A program made the translations under genes and the position numbers. This document shows positions 1 through 9,182 of a DNA stretch of 50,326 nt, one piece after another; the stretch's first letter is position 1, and each line of letters begins with the position of its first letter. Under the pieces are notes generated by a model. The model saw nothing but the letters and a program-made list of their open reading frames with translations. It did no database searches and was not told the origin of the DNA. This DNA is from Parendozoicomonas verongulae (GTDB taxonomy: Bacteria > Pseudomonadota > Gammaproteobacteria > Pseudomonadales > Endozoicomonadaceae): positions 1-50,326 of the forward strand of contig NZ_SMME01000852.1 in NCBI RefSeq assembly GCF_009711465.1, given 5' to 3'.

Positions 1-16
1 AGTGCGAAAAAATCCA

Positions 17-54
17 CTCGCCATCATTATACGAAAGCAATGGTCCGGGTACTT
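17..54 (-). repeat. Interspersed repeat, copy A
   Basis: Read on the minus strand this begins TAAGTACCCGGACCATTGC, continues with TTTCG, and ends in a GATGGCG block. It matches copies B-E elsewhere in the window. It lies just 3' of the endonuclease gene and points in the same direction as that gene. Confidence 0.8.
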
Positions 55-90
55 AGGCTGGGTTGACGGGCGTAACCTGAGACTGTTGGC

Positions 91-819
91 TTACTGTTGT
101 TCTAACCGCTCTAAAACGTATGGGTTACTCCAACCCTGTATTTGACTGATACGCTCATTCCTTTCTTTTTCCCACGGTGTAACGGGGTACATTTTATTCC
201 AGGTTGTGTAGAGCTGTTTATCCTGCTTACTGAGCCTTAGCCTATAACGGGCCGCCATATAGAGGTAAATGCGGGCAATTTTTCCTCGCTTTGCTGCGGG
301 GGGCTCTGCTGTTCTCTGTTTGAAGTTGACTTTGAAATCGCACTGTCCGTACATATTGGGAGTGCTGGGAAGTACGCCGAAGCTGTAATTTGAGCGGTCG
401 CCATTCACTTCACCGATGGCGGGAGTGAGGTTAAATAAGTCGGCTTCCATAGACTTAAACGCAGGATCTTTTTTGCATTTTTTACGGCCGCCGTCCTGCC
501 AGCATTGCATCTGATGTCCGAATACCCAAGCAGGCATAACATGCTCCCATTCAATACGACTGGCGCGGCGTTCCTGCTTGCGAATCTGATACCCGCATGA
601 GTCTAAGTCGGGGGTAAGTTTTTTCTGATTGATAGAAAAATCGCAGCCGCAGTAAAAAGTCTTTTCATGGCCGTGGTAAATTTTGATGGCTTGTCTTTTG
701 GCTGCGCTAAAGCTTGAGGGAGTGCCCGATGCTTGAGCTGCAGTCATGATGCAGAGACTAAAGAGCCAAAAGAAACAGCATAGTAAGCGATAAAAGGTTG
801 ATGGGCTGGAAAGGGACAT
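91..819 (-). CDS. endA: Endonuclease I, periplasmic/secreted DNase (EndA/Dns family)
   Basis: A nonspecific endonuclease of the endonuclease I family, which cuts DNA outside the cytoplasm. From the ATG at 819 the protein has 242 residues. An N-terminal signal peptide (hydrophobic [14 protein letters not shown] stretch, then AQASG) indicates export. The family active-site block WEHVMPAW is present around residue 90, followed by a metal- and chloride-site type segment with [17 protein letters not shown] and the downstream [18 protein letters not shown] region. Several cysteines (CGC, DSCGY, QCW, KCKK, GQCDF) could form disulfides. The reading frame extends to a TTG at 858, but the ATG at 819 gives the more normal signal peptide. 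It is followed leftward by repeat copy A and sits beside the type II secretion genes, so it could be a secreted substrate; that is inference. Length and motifs fit the family well. Confidence 0.92.
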   Translation of the reverse strand: MSLSSPSTFYRLLCCFFWLFSLCIMTAAQASGTPSSFSAAKRQAIKIYHGHEKTFYCGCDFSINQKKLTPDLDSCGYQIRKQERRASRIEWEHVMPAWVFGHQMQCWQDGGRKKCKKDPAFKSMEADLFNLTPAIGEVNGDRSNYSFGVLPSTPNMYGQCDFKVNFKQRTAEPPAAKRGKIARIYLYMAARYRLRLSKQDKQLYTTWNKMYPVTPWEKERNERISQIQGWSNPYVLERLEQQ

Positions 820-923
820 TATCGAGAGTGCATGAATTGAAGAATAACCACAATTCAAACATGCTCAACTGAAGAATAAAAGACTAGAAAGAAAAAGGCT
901 GGAGTCGTTCAATGGTGTTGTTA

Positions 924-980
924 TAGGTACCCAAACCATTGCTTTTGCATAGGCAGACGGCATCTTTTCCGTTCTTGCTG
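924..980 (+). repeat. Interspersed repeat, copy B
   Basis: This degenerate copy begins TAGGTACCCAAACCATTGC and continues to a CAGACGGCATCTTTTCC block that matches copy D over about 50 bases. It lies between endA and the 3' end of gspD. A spurious 71-codon frame on the minus strand crosses it. Confidence 0.75.
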
Positions 981-1036
981 TGTCACAACTTATTAAAAGC
1001 AGGACCTGCGAGCGTAGAACGCCCGCAGGTGATGAT

Positions 1037-3085
1037 TTAGTTTGTGTAATGGTTCTCACCGTGGAATAAACCATCTGCATTGTCTGGCATTTTGCCTCTT
1101 AGGGGAGAGGTACTTTTTCCGTTATGGATCATTCTCAGGGTGGAGTATTTATCGGCTGTGGCAGCCTGAGCATCTTCACTATTCCTGACAATACTGGGCT
1201 TGATAAACAGCATTAAGTTCTGTTTTTCCAACACATCTTTTTTGTTAGTGAAGAGTCGTCCCAGTAAGGGGATATCTCCCAACAGCGGCACTTTATCAGT
1301 TATTTTTTGGACGTTATCCTTCAGCAGGCCACCCAGTACAATGGTTTCCTGATTATCGACAATAATCACGGTTTTGATTTTACGCTGGGAGGTGACGGGG
1401 TTGTTATTGTTGACTGAAGAGCCTGGCTCAATCACGTTGGATAGCTCCTGCTCAATCTCAAGCCTTAATGTGCTTTCGTCGCCAATATGAGGGGTTACTT
1501 TTAATGTTAAACCCACAGGCTTTCTCTCAGTCGTGCTGAAAGGGTTGGTATTTGAGCTATTGCTCTGCTGATATGAACCTGTGGTGAAGGAGATTTCCTG
1601 ACCCACGATAAATTCAGCTTCCTCATTGTCCAGCGTCATCAAGTTTGGCGTGGACATAAGGTTCACGTTGCTCTGCTTGCTAAGAGCGTTGACCAGTACG
1701 CCAAAATTACTATTTCTCAGTAAGACCTGCCCAACAGACATCGTGGCATAATCCAGCGGCGCACCAACAACGGAAATGGGATTGCCGATGGATGGATCGT
1801 CGACGCTTCTTTGACTGGGAGCCGTTTTTCCCTGGTAGCCCCACTGAAGACCAAGGGTGTCGTTGATATTTCCGGAGACTTCCACGATAGCCGCTTCAAT
1901 CAGGACCTGTGCCCGGCGGATATCCAGCTGCCGCACAAGCCCTTCCAGCTCTTTTAGCGTATCTGGGTCGGCAATCATAATCAGGGCATTGGTGGTTTCG
2001 TCAGCTCGTATAAAAGTATGACCACCCAAACCTTTATTACTGGATTTACTTCCAGACTGGCTGGATGCTTGCGATCGATTCGATGGACGGCTCTTACTGG
2101 AGGAAGAGCTTTTTGCATCCGTAGACTCATCCTGAATGGTCTGGGAGGCTTCATTCAGAATGTCGGCAAGGTTCTTGGCATCCGCGTGGCGCAGGAAGAT
2201 AACTCTCGTAGAGGATTTGCGAATGCCTTCTTTGTCCAGAGTCTGAACCAGTTTGCGTACCCGTGAGCGTTTGTTGGCGTTACCTTTGATAACCAGCCGG
2301 TTGCTGCGCTCATCGGCAATGACCTGCATACCACTGGGGAGCTGGCCTTTGGAGGTGGCGAGCGTGTCCTGAATAATTTTGGCCACATCTCCTACCCAGG
2401 CATGTTCCAGAGGCAGTACTTCGTAATCGTTGTCACTGGCTTGATCCAGCTCCCGTACCAGTTTGGTGATTCGATCCACATTGTCTTTCTGGTCACTGAC
2501 AACTACAGCATTGCCTGAGGCGGATGCCGCTGCATGGCCATACTGAGCAATCAGAGGCCTGACAATGGGGATAACTTCCACAGCTGAGACGCTGTGAAGG
2601 TCGATGACACGGGTCACCATTGTGGCACTGGCCGGCTTATCTTGACCGTTAAATGTCGGACTGGCAGTTTTTGCCGTAGTACTGGGGATGATGCTGCGAA
2701 CTTTGCCTTTTGGAATAACGGCGTAACCATTGGCATTCAGTACTTCCAGAAAAATATCGTAAATCTGGTCCTTCGTCATAGGACGAGAAGAGATCACGCT
2801 TACGGTGTTGCCACCTTTAATGCGTGGGTCGATTACAAATGTTTCGCCGGTGATAACTGCCACCTGAGCGATAAATTCACGAATATCAGCATTTTGCTGA
2901 TTAAGTGTCCAGCGCTTCTCCTCAGTCGATTTCTCTGACTGGGAACTGGCTGTGGTATCCACTTCCACCTGTGCAGTCGACGCTTGTTGACTGGAGTAGG
3001 TCGTTGGTAACCAGGATGTTGCGGCTACCAGAAGTGCTATTTTCAGGCTGAAACCGCCTGACGGTAGTAAAGTGCGCATCGTCAT
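1037..3085 (-). CDS. gspD: Type II secretion system secretin GspD
   Basis: The outer-membrane secretin through which folded exoproteins leave the cell. The product has 682 residues, usual for the family. It has an N-terminal signal sequence (residues about 13-31), an N0 domain (WTLNQQNADIREFIAQVAVITG), N1-N3 repeats carrying the typical Arg-Leu-Val-Ile-type strands, then the secretin beta domain with VEVSGNINDTLGLQWG and IVLGGLLKDNVQK (around residue 625), and a DKVPLLGDIPLLGRLF ending. Residues about 321-350 form a serine-rich insertion inside N3, common as a flexible loop. gspC lies just upstream on the same strand with an 87-base gap, so the two form a gspC-gspD operon divergent from gspE-M, the same organisation as xcpPQ/xcpR-Z of Pseudomonas. 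The ATG at 3085 is used; another ATG lies two codons downstream. Confidence 0.97.
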   Translation of the reverse strand: MTMRTLLPSGGFSLKIALLVAATSWLPTTYSSQQASTAQVEVDTTASSQSEKSTEEKRWTLNQQNADIREFIAQVAVITGETFVIDPRIKGGNTVSVISSRPMTKDQIYDIFLEVLNANGYAVIPKGKVRSIIPSTTAKTASPTFNGQDKPASATMVTRVIDLHSVSAVEVIPIVRPLIAQYGHAAASASGNAVVVSDQKDNVDRITKLVRELDQASDNDYEVLPLEHAWVGDVAKIIQDTLATSKGQLPSGMQVIADERSNRLVIKGNANKRSRVRKLVQTLDKEGIRKSSTRVIFLRHADAKNLADILNEASQTIQDESTDAKSSSSSKSRPSNRSQASSQSGSKSSNKGLGGHTFIRADETTNALIMIADPDTLKELEGLVRQLDIRRAQVLIEAAIVEVSGNINDTLGLQWGYQGKTAPSQRSVDDPSIGNPISVVGAPLDYATMSVGQVLLRNSNFGVLVNALSKQSNVNLMSTPNLMTLDNEEAEFIVGQEISFTTGSYQQSNSSNTNPFSTTERKPVGLTLKVTPHIGDESTLRLEIEQELSNVIEPGSSVNNNNPVTSQRKIKTVIIVDNQETIVLGGLLKDNVQKITDKVPLLGDIPLLGRLFTNKKDVLEKQNLMLFIKPSIVRNSEDAQAATADKYSTLRMIHNGKSTSPLRGKMPDNADGLFHGENHYTN

Positions 3086-3172
3086 TTAAGTGCCAACCCA
3101 TGAATTCTTTGTAGTTATCGACATGCTGAATATTTCCTTGCCCGATTTTGTATGACGGTGTAGTGAAGCTAC

Positions 3173-3805
3173 TCAGCTGTCGTCGCTGTTTTCAAACCGG
3201 CGCCGCAGGCTATCCATCTTTTTCTCCAAGTCCTGAACCTGATCAACGTTGTTGAGCGGGCCGGGGGGAAGCTTGGTTTGCGTGTTTGCCGACGGAGGCG
3301 ATGGAGTATAGGGCTTTGCTCCCTGATTGCTGACTTCTGGGAACAGTAATTTCTGTAACCGGCCGTTATAGCTGATCACAACATGGCGGGAATGAATGCT
3401 TTCCAGAGTGACTCCACGGACAATGGTATCTCCAGGATGATACAAACGGTCCTGCCCGTCGTTGCCTTGAATGATGGCGCTGGAGGGGACATCACCAATG
3501 CCTGCAAGAGCACCCCGCAAGGTAAGATTCAGATTGGTAGCAGGAATCTCCAAGGCACTCTGAGCTTTGGGTTTCTCATTGGCCTGGCCGAACAGAAGCT
3601 GAAAATCATTGGCCGCTAATGTCTGCCTTTTCTGGCCAGGATCGTAGCTGGAGCGTTCGGGCGGCTCGGCTTTTATTTCTTCAGCCAGACGCACGGAATG
3701 CAGTGTTAAAGAGCTAATAAGCCCGGTGCATAAACCCACCAGTAAAACATGTCGGTGGTTTTTGACGAGCCATTGGCGCCCGATGGCCAGTATGTCGTTA
3801 TTCAT
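3173..3805 (-). CDS. gspC: Type II secretion system inner-membrane protein GspC
   Basis: A bitopic inner-membrane protein that links the GspD secretin to the GspL/M platform. The 210-residue product has a short cytoplasmic N-terminus (ending KNHRH), one membrane span at about residues 18-38, a periplasmic linker, and the homology region (LNLTLRGALAGIGDVPSSAIIQ, then DRLYHPGDTIVRGVTLESIHSRHVVISYNGRLQKLLFP). The C-terminus is short and ends in a probable coiled coil (VQDLEKKMDSLRRRFEN) rather than a PDZ domain, as in XcpP-type proteins. It is the first gene of the leftward gspC-gspD unit. The 364-base spacer between it and gspE should carry both promoters. Confidence 0.93.
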   Translation of the reverse strand: MNNDILAIGRQWLVKNHRHVLLVGLCTGLISSLTLHSVRLAEEIKAEPPERSSYDPGQKRQTLAANDFQLLFGQANEKPKAQSALEIPATNLNLTLRGALAGIGDVPSSAIIQGNDGQDRLYHPGDTIVRGVTLESIHSRHVVISYNGRLQKLLFPEVSNQGAKPYTPSPPSANTQTKLPPGPLNNVDQVQDLEKKMDSLRRRFENSDDS

Positions 3806-4170
3806 ATTGATGCTTAAATAAGGCTCGTAATGTCCGTAGAATTGTAGGTGTTTGCCCTGCTATGAAGATAACAGTGGAATTCAAAAAACGTCAAACTTGA
3901 TAAGGCGTTATCGGTTTTTTTTTGCAAATTTGATGTTATTTTCGAAGATGCGTAAGAAGATGTTGCAAAATACATTGCGAAAATAACACCTGTTTCATAT
4001 TTTTAAGCGCGGGTTTGGGCATGCTGCCCGACTCCACTGACAGGATCGTGTCGGTAGAACAGGTGAAAATAATAAAAACAATGAATTTTCTGTGTGTATC
4101 CTGAGTTTGGCCGATCGAAACAATAATAAAGGTGTGATGTCACAGTTATGACTTCGAGATCAGGAGCTCA
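3806..4170. promoter_or_regulatory. Divergent gspC/gspE promoter region with long inverted repeat
   Basis: This AT-rich spacer separates two divergent secretion operons. It holds a perfect 11-base inverted repeat, TGTTATTTTCG at 3934-3944 and CGAAAATAACA at 3978-3988, with 33 bases between the arms. A smaller palindrome GATAAGGCGTTATC lies at 3899-3912, followed by a T-run. These are candidate operator sites for a regulator that controls both operons. No named regulator motif was recognised, and exact -35/-10 boxes were not assigned. Confidence 0.55.
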
Positions 4171-5712
4171 GTGTTGAGTACATCTTCTGTAGATTTGGCC
4201 TCCGACCAGTTGGCCCCAGAGGCATCTGTATCCAGCCAGGATGGCCCGGTTGCGTTATTGCCGTTTCCGTTTGCTAATCGCCATCAAGTCATTCTCACTG
4301 AAGAGGATGGCCAGGCGCTGCTACTGAGCCATGGCAGGCCCCAGCCTGATATTTTTGCTGAAGTACGCCGTTTTGCCGGGCGCACACTGGTTTATCGCAG
4401 GCTGGAGAGAGAGGAGTTCTCTGAGCTGATGACCCAGTGTTATCACCAGAACAGTGCTGATGCCTTGCAGCATGTGGCAGGTATAGGCGATGACCCAGAC
4501 CTGTTCAGTCTTGCCGATGCCGTGCCGGAGACCGAGGACTTGCTCGAACAGTCTGACGATGCCCCGGTTATCCGCCTGATTAACGCATTACTGACCGAAG
4601 CCATCAAGGAGGGTGCCTCTGATATTCATATCGAAACCTTTGAGAGTCGGCTGGTGGCCCGGTTCCGTGTGGATGGTGTTTTACGGGAGATTCTCAGCCT
4701 GAAGCGGACTCTGGCGGCATTGCTGGTATCCCGTATCAAGGTTATGGCACGTTTGGATATTGCCGAGAAACGTATTCCGCAGGATGGCCGTATATCCCTG
4801 CGTGTGGCAGGCAAAGAGGTGGATGTACGTGTATCGACACTGCCATCCAGTAATGGAGAGCGAGTAGTGTTGCGTTTGCTGGATAAAGCGGCAGGGCGTT
4901 TGAGTCTTGAACATCTGGGTATGCCTGAAGAGCACATGAGCCGTATTCGCCATATGCTATCCCAGCCCCATGGCATTATTCTGGTAACCGGGCCAACGGG
5001 TTCTGGTAAAACCACTACCCTATATGCCGGTCTGTCCTCTTTGAATGATGCCAGCCGCAACATTCTTACTGTTGAAGACCCTATTGAATATAACCTCGAA
5101 GGCATTGGTCAGACGCAAGTGAATACCAAGGTGGATATGACCTTTGCCCGCGGGCTGAGAGCCATTCTCCGTCAGGACCCGGATGTTGTGATGGTGGGGG
5201 AAATACGTGATACCGAAACGGCAGAAATTGCTGTCCAGGCCTCTCTGACCGGCCACCTGGTTCTTTCAACACTCCATACCAATACGGCTGTGGGGGCTAT
5301 TACCCGTTTGCAGGATATGGGAGTGGAACCATTCCTGCTCTCCTCCAGCCTTGTGGGGGTGATGGCTCAGCGTCTGGTTCGTTTACTGTGCGACAACTGT
5401 AAAGAGGGGTACATCGCGGATGATGCTGAATGCCGGCAGCTTGGAATTGACCCTGAGCATCCCCCGACTCTTTATCACGCCAAAGGCTGCAGTGACTGCA
5501 AATTCAATGGTTATCGTGGGCGAACAGGTATTTATGAGGTGGTCATCATAGATGAACAGATTCGAAGGATGATTCATCGTAATGAAGGTGAAATGGCCAT
5601 TGTGGAATATATGCGACAAGCCTCACCGGGTATTCGCACCGATGGCATGTTCAAAGTGCTGGCCGGGGTGACAACTCTGGAAGAAGTGCTCCGTGTAACT
5701 CAGGACGACTAA
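4171..5712 (+). CDS. gspE: Type II secretion system ATPase GspE
   Basis: The cytoplasmic hexameric ATPase that drives pseudopilus assembly. The 513-residue product has an N-terminal GspL-binding domain, then the AAA core with Walker [11 protein letters not shown] at residues 274-283, an Asp box ([16 protein letters not shown]), Walker B ([19 protein letters not shown]) and a His box ([13 protein letters not shown]). A four-cysteine zinc module follows (C407, C410, C440, C443), as in XcpR/EpsE. The start is GTG at 4171 with AGGAG at 4162-4166; the adjacent TTG at 4174 has better spacing and is possible. It is the first gene of the rightward gspE-M operon, and gspF begins 4 bases after its stop. 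Confidence 0.97.
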   Translation: MLSTSSVDLASDQLAPEASVSSQDGPVALLPFPFANRHQVILTEEDGQALLLSHGRPQPDIFAEVRRFAGRTLVYRRLEREEFSELMTQCYHQNSADALQHVAGIGDDPDLFSLADAVPETEDLLEQSDDAPVIRLINALLTEAIKEGASDIHIETFESRLVARFRVDGVLREILSLKRTLAALLVSRIKVMARLDIAEKRIPQDGRISLRVAGKEVDVRVSTLPSSNGERVVLRLLDKAAGRLSLEHLGMPEEHMSRIRHMLSQPHGIILVTGPTGSGKTTTLYAGLSSLNDASRNILTVEDPIEYNLEGIGQTQVNTKVDMTFARGLRAILRQDPDVVMVGEIRDTETAEIAVQASLTGHLVLSTLHTNTAVGAITRLQDMGVEPFLLSSSLVGVMAQRLVRLLCDNCKEGYIADDAECRQLGIDPEHPPTLYHAKGCSDCKFNGYRGRTGIYEVVIIDEQIRRMIHRNEGEMAIVEYMRQASPGIRTDGMFKVLAGVTTLEEVLRVTQDD

Positions 5713-5716
5713 CTCC

Positions 5717-6940
5717 ATGGCGGCATTTGAATACACAGCACTGGACGAGGCGGGTAAGCAGCAGAGGGGAACTCTGGAAGCGGACAGTGCACGACAGATT
5801 CGCCAGACCCTTAGGGATAAAGGGTGGACACCACTGTCTGTCGAAGAGGTGGCTGAGAAGAAGAAAAAGGGAGATTCCACATCAACGGCCTTTAGTTTCG
5901 GTGGCGGGCTCTCTGCGTCCCAGTTAGCGCTTATCACTCGCCAGCTGGCGACACTGGTGCAAGCCGCTATGCCTATTGAAGAGGCACTGCAGGCCGTGGC
6001 TGAACAACAGGAGAATCGTCGTACCCGTAATGCGGTGCTGGCGATTCGTTCACGGGTTCTAGAGGGGTATACCCTGGCTCAAAGCCTGGATACCTTCCCG
6101 AACTACTTTCCTCAAATGTACCGTGCCACGGTTGCTGCCGGTGAACATGCCGGTTACCTCGACAAGGTGCTTAACCGGTTAGCAGATTACACAGAGCAAC
6201 GCATGCAATCCCGCCAGAAGGTTCAGCTGGCTATGTTGTATCCCGTGATTTTGATGCTGGCGGCTGTTGGCATTGTGAGTTTTCTTCTGGGCTATGTTGT
6301 ACCGGATGTGATTAAAGTCTTTGTTGAGAGTGGGCAGGAACTCCCTGCACTAACGCGCTTCCTTATAGCCGTCAGTGAAGGGTTTCAGGTGTGGTGGCCC
6401 TGGTTTTTGTTAGGCAGCGTGATCGCGTTTTTTTGTATTCGGTATAGCCTGTCTAAGCCCGCTGTCCGGCTGGTGTGGCATAAGCGAATTCTTTCATTAC
6501 CGGTGATTGGGCGATTCAGTCGGACCTTAAATACCGCACAGTTTGCCAGCACATTGAGTATTTTGACCCGAAGTGGTGTCTCTCTTGTGGATGCTCTGGC
6601 TATAGCCGCACAGGTGGTCAGCAATGATGCCATGAAGGCTTCGGTCATTATTGTGGCGAAGAAGGTGAGTGAAGGTGCCAGTTTGCATAAAGCCTTAAAG
6701 GACACCTCTCTGTTTCCTCCCCTGATGATGCATATGATTGCCAGCGGTGAGGCTACGGGTGAGTTGGATAATATGCTGGAGCGCACAGCTAATAATCAAC
6801 AGATGGAGCTGGAAAACCGGGTTTCCATGCTGGTTGGGATATTTGAGCCACTGATGCTGGTGGTGATGGGCGGTATTGTGATGGTGATTGTACTGGCTAT
6901 CCTTCTACCCATTCTCAGCATGGACAGCTTGTTAGGCTAG
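5717..6940 (+). CDS. gspF: Type II secretion system platform protein GspF
   Basis: The polytopic inner-membrane platform protein that contacts GspE and GspL. The 407 residues start with the family signature AAFEYTALDEAGKQQRGTLEADSARQ. There are two homologous GspF/PilC domains, with the typical LALITRQLATLVQAAMPIEEAL and FASTLSILTRSGVSLVDALAIAA halves. Membrane spans lie near residues 170-195, 220-245 and 375-400, the last in the C-terminal hydrophobic tail ending LPILSMDSLLG. It sits 4 bases downstream of gspE. The next gene gspG follows after about 60 bases, the largest gap within the operon. Confidence 0.96.
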   Translation: MAAFEYTALDEAGKQQRGTLEADSARQIRQTLRDKGWTPLSVEEVAEKKKKGDSTSTAFSFGGGLSASQLALITRQLATLVQAAMPIEEALQAVAEQQENRRTRNAVLAIRSRVLEGYTLAQSLDTFPNYFPQMYRATVAAGEHAGYLDKVLNRLADYTEQRMQSRQKVQLAMLYPVILMLAAVGIVSFLLGYVVPDVIKVFVESGQELPALTRFLIAVSEGFQVWWPWFLLGSVIAFFCIRYSLSKPAVRLVWHKRILSLPVIGRFSRTLNTAQFASTLSILTRSGVSLVDALAIAAQVVSNDAMKASVIIVAKKVSEGASLHKALKDTSLFPPLMMHMIASGEATGELDNMLERTANNQQMELENRVSMLVGIFEPLMLVVMGGIVMVIVLAILLPILSMDSLLG

Positions 6941-7003
6941 ACGTGTACCGCATAATTTATTGACCTCTAACAGATTATTAGAAGAGTTTTTGGAGGAGTG
7001 GAA

Positions 7004-7456
7004 ATGATGTTAAAACGCAATGGTATGCCTGCCAGGCAGGGTGGTTTTACCCTGATCGAAATCATGGTGGTCGTAGTTATTTTGGGGGTGCTGGCTGCGA
7101 TTGTTGTGCCCAATATTATGAGCCGTCCAGATCAAGCCAAGGTGACAGTCGCCAATGCTGATGTAAAAGCTGTTGCCAGTGCTTTGGAAATGTACCGTCT
7201 GGACAATGGCTTTTATCCCAGTACTGATCAAGGGCTGGACGCTTTGGTGCATGAGCCTTCGGGTAGTCCGGAACCTCGCAATTGGAACCCAGATGGCTAT
7301 CTGAAAAAAATCCCCCAGGACCCATGGGGTAATCCTTATCAGTATGAGCAGCCCGGAACACGCAATACCAACAGCTACGATCTTTACTCTCTTGGAGCTG
7401 ATGGCCGTGTGGGAGGAGAAGGCTTCAACGCTGATATAGGCAACTGGGACGACTAG
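7004..7456 (+). CDS. gspG: Major pseudopilin GspG
   Basis: The major subunit of the type II secretion pseudopilus. The product is 150 residues from the ATG at 7004, which has GGAGG at 6992-6996 seven bases upstream; a GTG at 6998 lies too close to this site. The class III leader ends in G14, followed by F15 and the conserved Glu at mature position 5 (FTLIEIMVVVVILGVLAAIV), so a prepilin peptidase should cut and methylate it. The C-terminal half has the GspG pattern YRLDNGFYPSTDQGLDALV, DPWGNPYQY and DLYSLGADGRVGGEGFNADIGNWD, which includes the calcium-binding aspartates. The prepilin peptidase gene is not in the window. Confidence 0.97.
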   Translation: MMLKRNGMPARQGGFTLIEIMVVVVILGVLAAIVVPNIMSRPDQAKVTVANADVKAVASALEMYRLDNGFYPSTDQGLDALVHEPSGSPEPRNWNPDGYLKKIPQDPWGNPYQYEQPGTRNTNSYDLYSLGADGRVGGEGFNADIGNWDD

Positions 7457-7457
7457 C

Positions 7458-8003
7458 GTGCAACCACAAAAGAAAGGACTCCTGGTTCACAGAATGGGGT
7501 GCCAACAGGGCTTTACACTGCTTGAGCTGCTGGTAGTGCTGCTAATTATAGGGATTGTGGTTGGTGTAGCAATGATTGTTCCGAGTGCGGGTGGTCCGGG
7601 GCAGACGGTGAAAGATGAAGCCTTGAGGCTGCAAACCCTGATGGAGCAGGCGCGAGACAGAGCCTTGCTGGAAAATACAGAAATGGGGCTATCGATGACG
7701 GGGAACGGCTATCGCTGGTGGATCTGGTCACGAGATGAAGATAAGTGGCGATTGCTTAATGAGCAGTCATTCCGTGAATACCGGTTTCCCGATAATGTCG
7801 TCCTTACCAATTATGGGGACAGCTCGGCTGTGACGGACGCCCCTGAGCAGAAGTGGCAGGATTTGGACAATGAGAAACCTGCATGGATTTTTTCAACAGA
7901 TACCCAGGTCACTCCTTTTCGGTTTGAATTTACCCTACGAGACGATCATCGCTACTCGGTGATTCTGGAGAGTGATGGTGTTGGCCCGGTCCAGACCCCC
8001 TAA
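7458..8003 (+). CDS. gspH: Minor pseudopilin GspH
   Basis: A minor pseudopilin of the secretion pseudopilus. The prepilin signature QQGFTLLELLVVLLIIGIVVGVAMIV is followed by a GspH-type beta-rich domain (LQTLMEQARDRALLENTEMGLSM, then YRWW, DNVV and FRFEFT). The called start is GTG at 7458, two bases after gspG. An in-frame ATG at 7494 would leave only a short leader (MGCQQG), also normal for prepilins, but its Shine-Dalgarno spacing is poor. Its 3' end overlaps gspI by about 30 bases, which suggests translational coupling. Confidence 0.93.
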   Translation: MQPQKKGLLVHRMGCQQGFTLLELLVVLLIIGIVVGVAMIVPSAGGPGQTVKDEALRLQTLMEQARDRALLENTEMGLSMTGNGYRWWIWSRDEDKWRLLNEQSFREYRFPDNVVLTNYGDSSAVTDAPEQKWQDLDNEKPAWIFSTDTQVTPFRFEFTLRDDHRYSVILESDGVGPVQTP

Positions 8004-8397
8004 ATCAGCATGGGCTTCAGAAGCCGGTTTTACGTTGCTGGAAATTCTTGTTGCTCTGGCTGTTTTTGCTCTGGCAGCCAGTATTCTGCTGGTGGCTGAT
8101 GGCAGGGCTATTCGTCAGACTGCTTATATACAGGAAAAAATACAGGCTTCATGGATTGCTGACCAGCAGCTGAACCGCTATTACATTGAAGGCTCATTTC
8201 CCGATCCGGGAAAGCGAAACAGCAGCATAGAGCTGAGTGGCAAGCAGTGGTATATACGCGATGTGATTGAAGAAACAGCTCAGCGTAACCTGCGCAAAGT
8301 TGAGGTGAAGGTCTTTCCCGGTAAGGCGCGTCCTGATGATAAGGCCAGACCACTATTTCGTTTGACGGGTTACATCCGGCGGGAGAGGGAGAGATGA
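7975..8397 (+). CDS. gspI: Minor pseudopilin GspI
   Basis: A tip pseudopilin that forms the GspI-J-K complex. About 140 residues, with a prepilin leader ending in EAG and the core FTLLEILVALAVFALAASILLVADGRA. The later motifs ASWIADQQLNRYY and RDVIEETAQRNLRKVEVKVFP match the family. The start is ambiguous among GTG 7972, ATG 7975 and GTG 7978; CTGGAG at 7965-7970 precedes all three. The gene begins inside the end of gspH and ends in an ATGA overlap with gspJ. Confidence 0.93.
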   Translation: MVLARSRPPKSAWASEAGFTLLEILVALAVFALAASILLVADGRAIRQTAYIQEKIQASWIADQQLNRYYIEGSFPDPGKRNSSIELSGKQWYIRDVIEETAQRNLRKVEVKVFPGKARPDDKARPLFRLTGYIRRERER

Positions 8398-9182
8398 GTC
8401 ACTTTTCTTCCTGCATATCGAACGCTAAAAGGCAGTCCAGAAAGTCGGGGTTCACCCTTCTGGAACTGTTGATTGCTATTGCTATTTTCAGTTTGCTGGC
8501 AGCCGGTTGCTACAGGCTGTTTAAATCAGTCAGCAGTACCCATGAGGTTACATTGGCGCTGTTTGAGCAGAGTAGTGAGATGCAGCGAGCGCTGGCGATT
8601 CTGAATACCGATTTATCTCAAATGGCGATGCGCCCCATTCGCAACGAATTTGGTGACTATGAAGCAGCCGTTACCACTAATGCTCAGAATGCACTTGTGA
8701 CATTTACCCGCCATGGGTGGCGAAACTATACCAATGCTAAACGCAGTGAATTGCAGCGAGTCAGTTATGCCTACGATGGCGGACGCTTACTCAGGCGTTA
8801 CTGGGAAACCCTTGATAGAGCACCCGACACACCCTACCGTGAGCAGGTGCTTCTGGATAATATTCAGGGTTTTTCTCTTAGATTTCGGGATAATAAAAAA
8901 CGCTGGCACAGCAGCTGGCCTCCTGCCAGTGATAAACAAAGTGAACGCCTGAAAATGGTGCCTGCCGCAGTGGAGTACACTATCCTGCACCCTAGACTGG
9001 GGAGCGTACAGCAATTCCTTGCAGGCGTTTCCTTCAGGGAAAATGAAAAGAAAGTTTCGTTACCACAATATCCAGCAGGTAATTCCGGTGAGGGTAGTCA
9101 AACACAGCCTGACGGGGGGCAAGCCACGCCTTTTGGCAATGGCTCAATAATATCAGTTCCTCTTTATCCGGAGGATGACTAA
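8394..9182 (+). CDS. gspJ: Minor pseudopilin GspJ
   Basis: A tip pseudopilin and partner of GspI and GspK. The 262-residue product has a prepilin leader ending KSG, then FTLLELLIAIAIFSLLAAGCYRLF. The GspJ pattern follows: LAILNTDLSQMAMRPIRNEFGDYEAAV, FTRHGWRN, ELQRVSYAYDGGRLLRRYW and LLDNIQGFSLRF. A glycine/glutamine-rich low-complexity tail (residues about 225-255) extends past the usual fold. It overlaps gspI at ATGA (8394-8397) and gspK at TAATG. Confidence 0.95.
   Translation: MSHFSSCISNAKRQSRKSGFTLLELLIAIAIFSLLAAGCYRLFKSVSSTHEVTLALFEQSSEMQRALAILNTDLSQMAMRPIRNEFGDYEAAVTTNAQNALVTFTRHGWRNYTNAKRSELQRVSYAYDGGRLLRRYWETLDRAPDTPYREQVLLDNIQGFSLRFRDNKKRWHSSWPPASDKQSERLKMVPAAVEYTILHPRLGSVQQFLAGVSFRENEKKVSLPQYPAGNSGEGSQTQPDGGQATPFGNGSIISVPLYPEDD

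Noticed and set aside
865-1080. 71-codon frame on the minus strand between endA and gspD
   Set aside because: It crosses repeat copy B and the end of gspD, has no recognisable domain or ribosome binding site, and its sequence is low in protein-like character.
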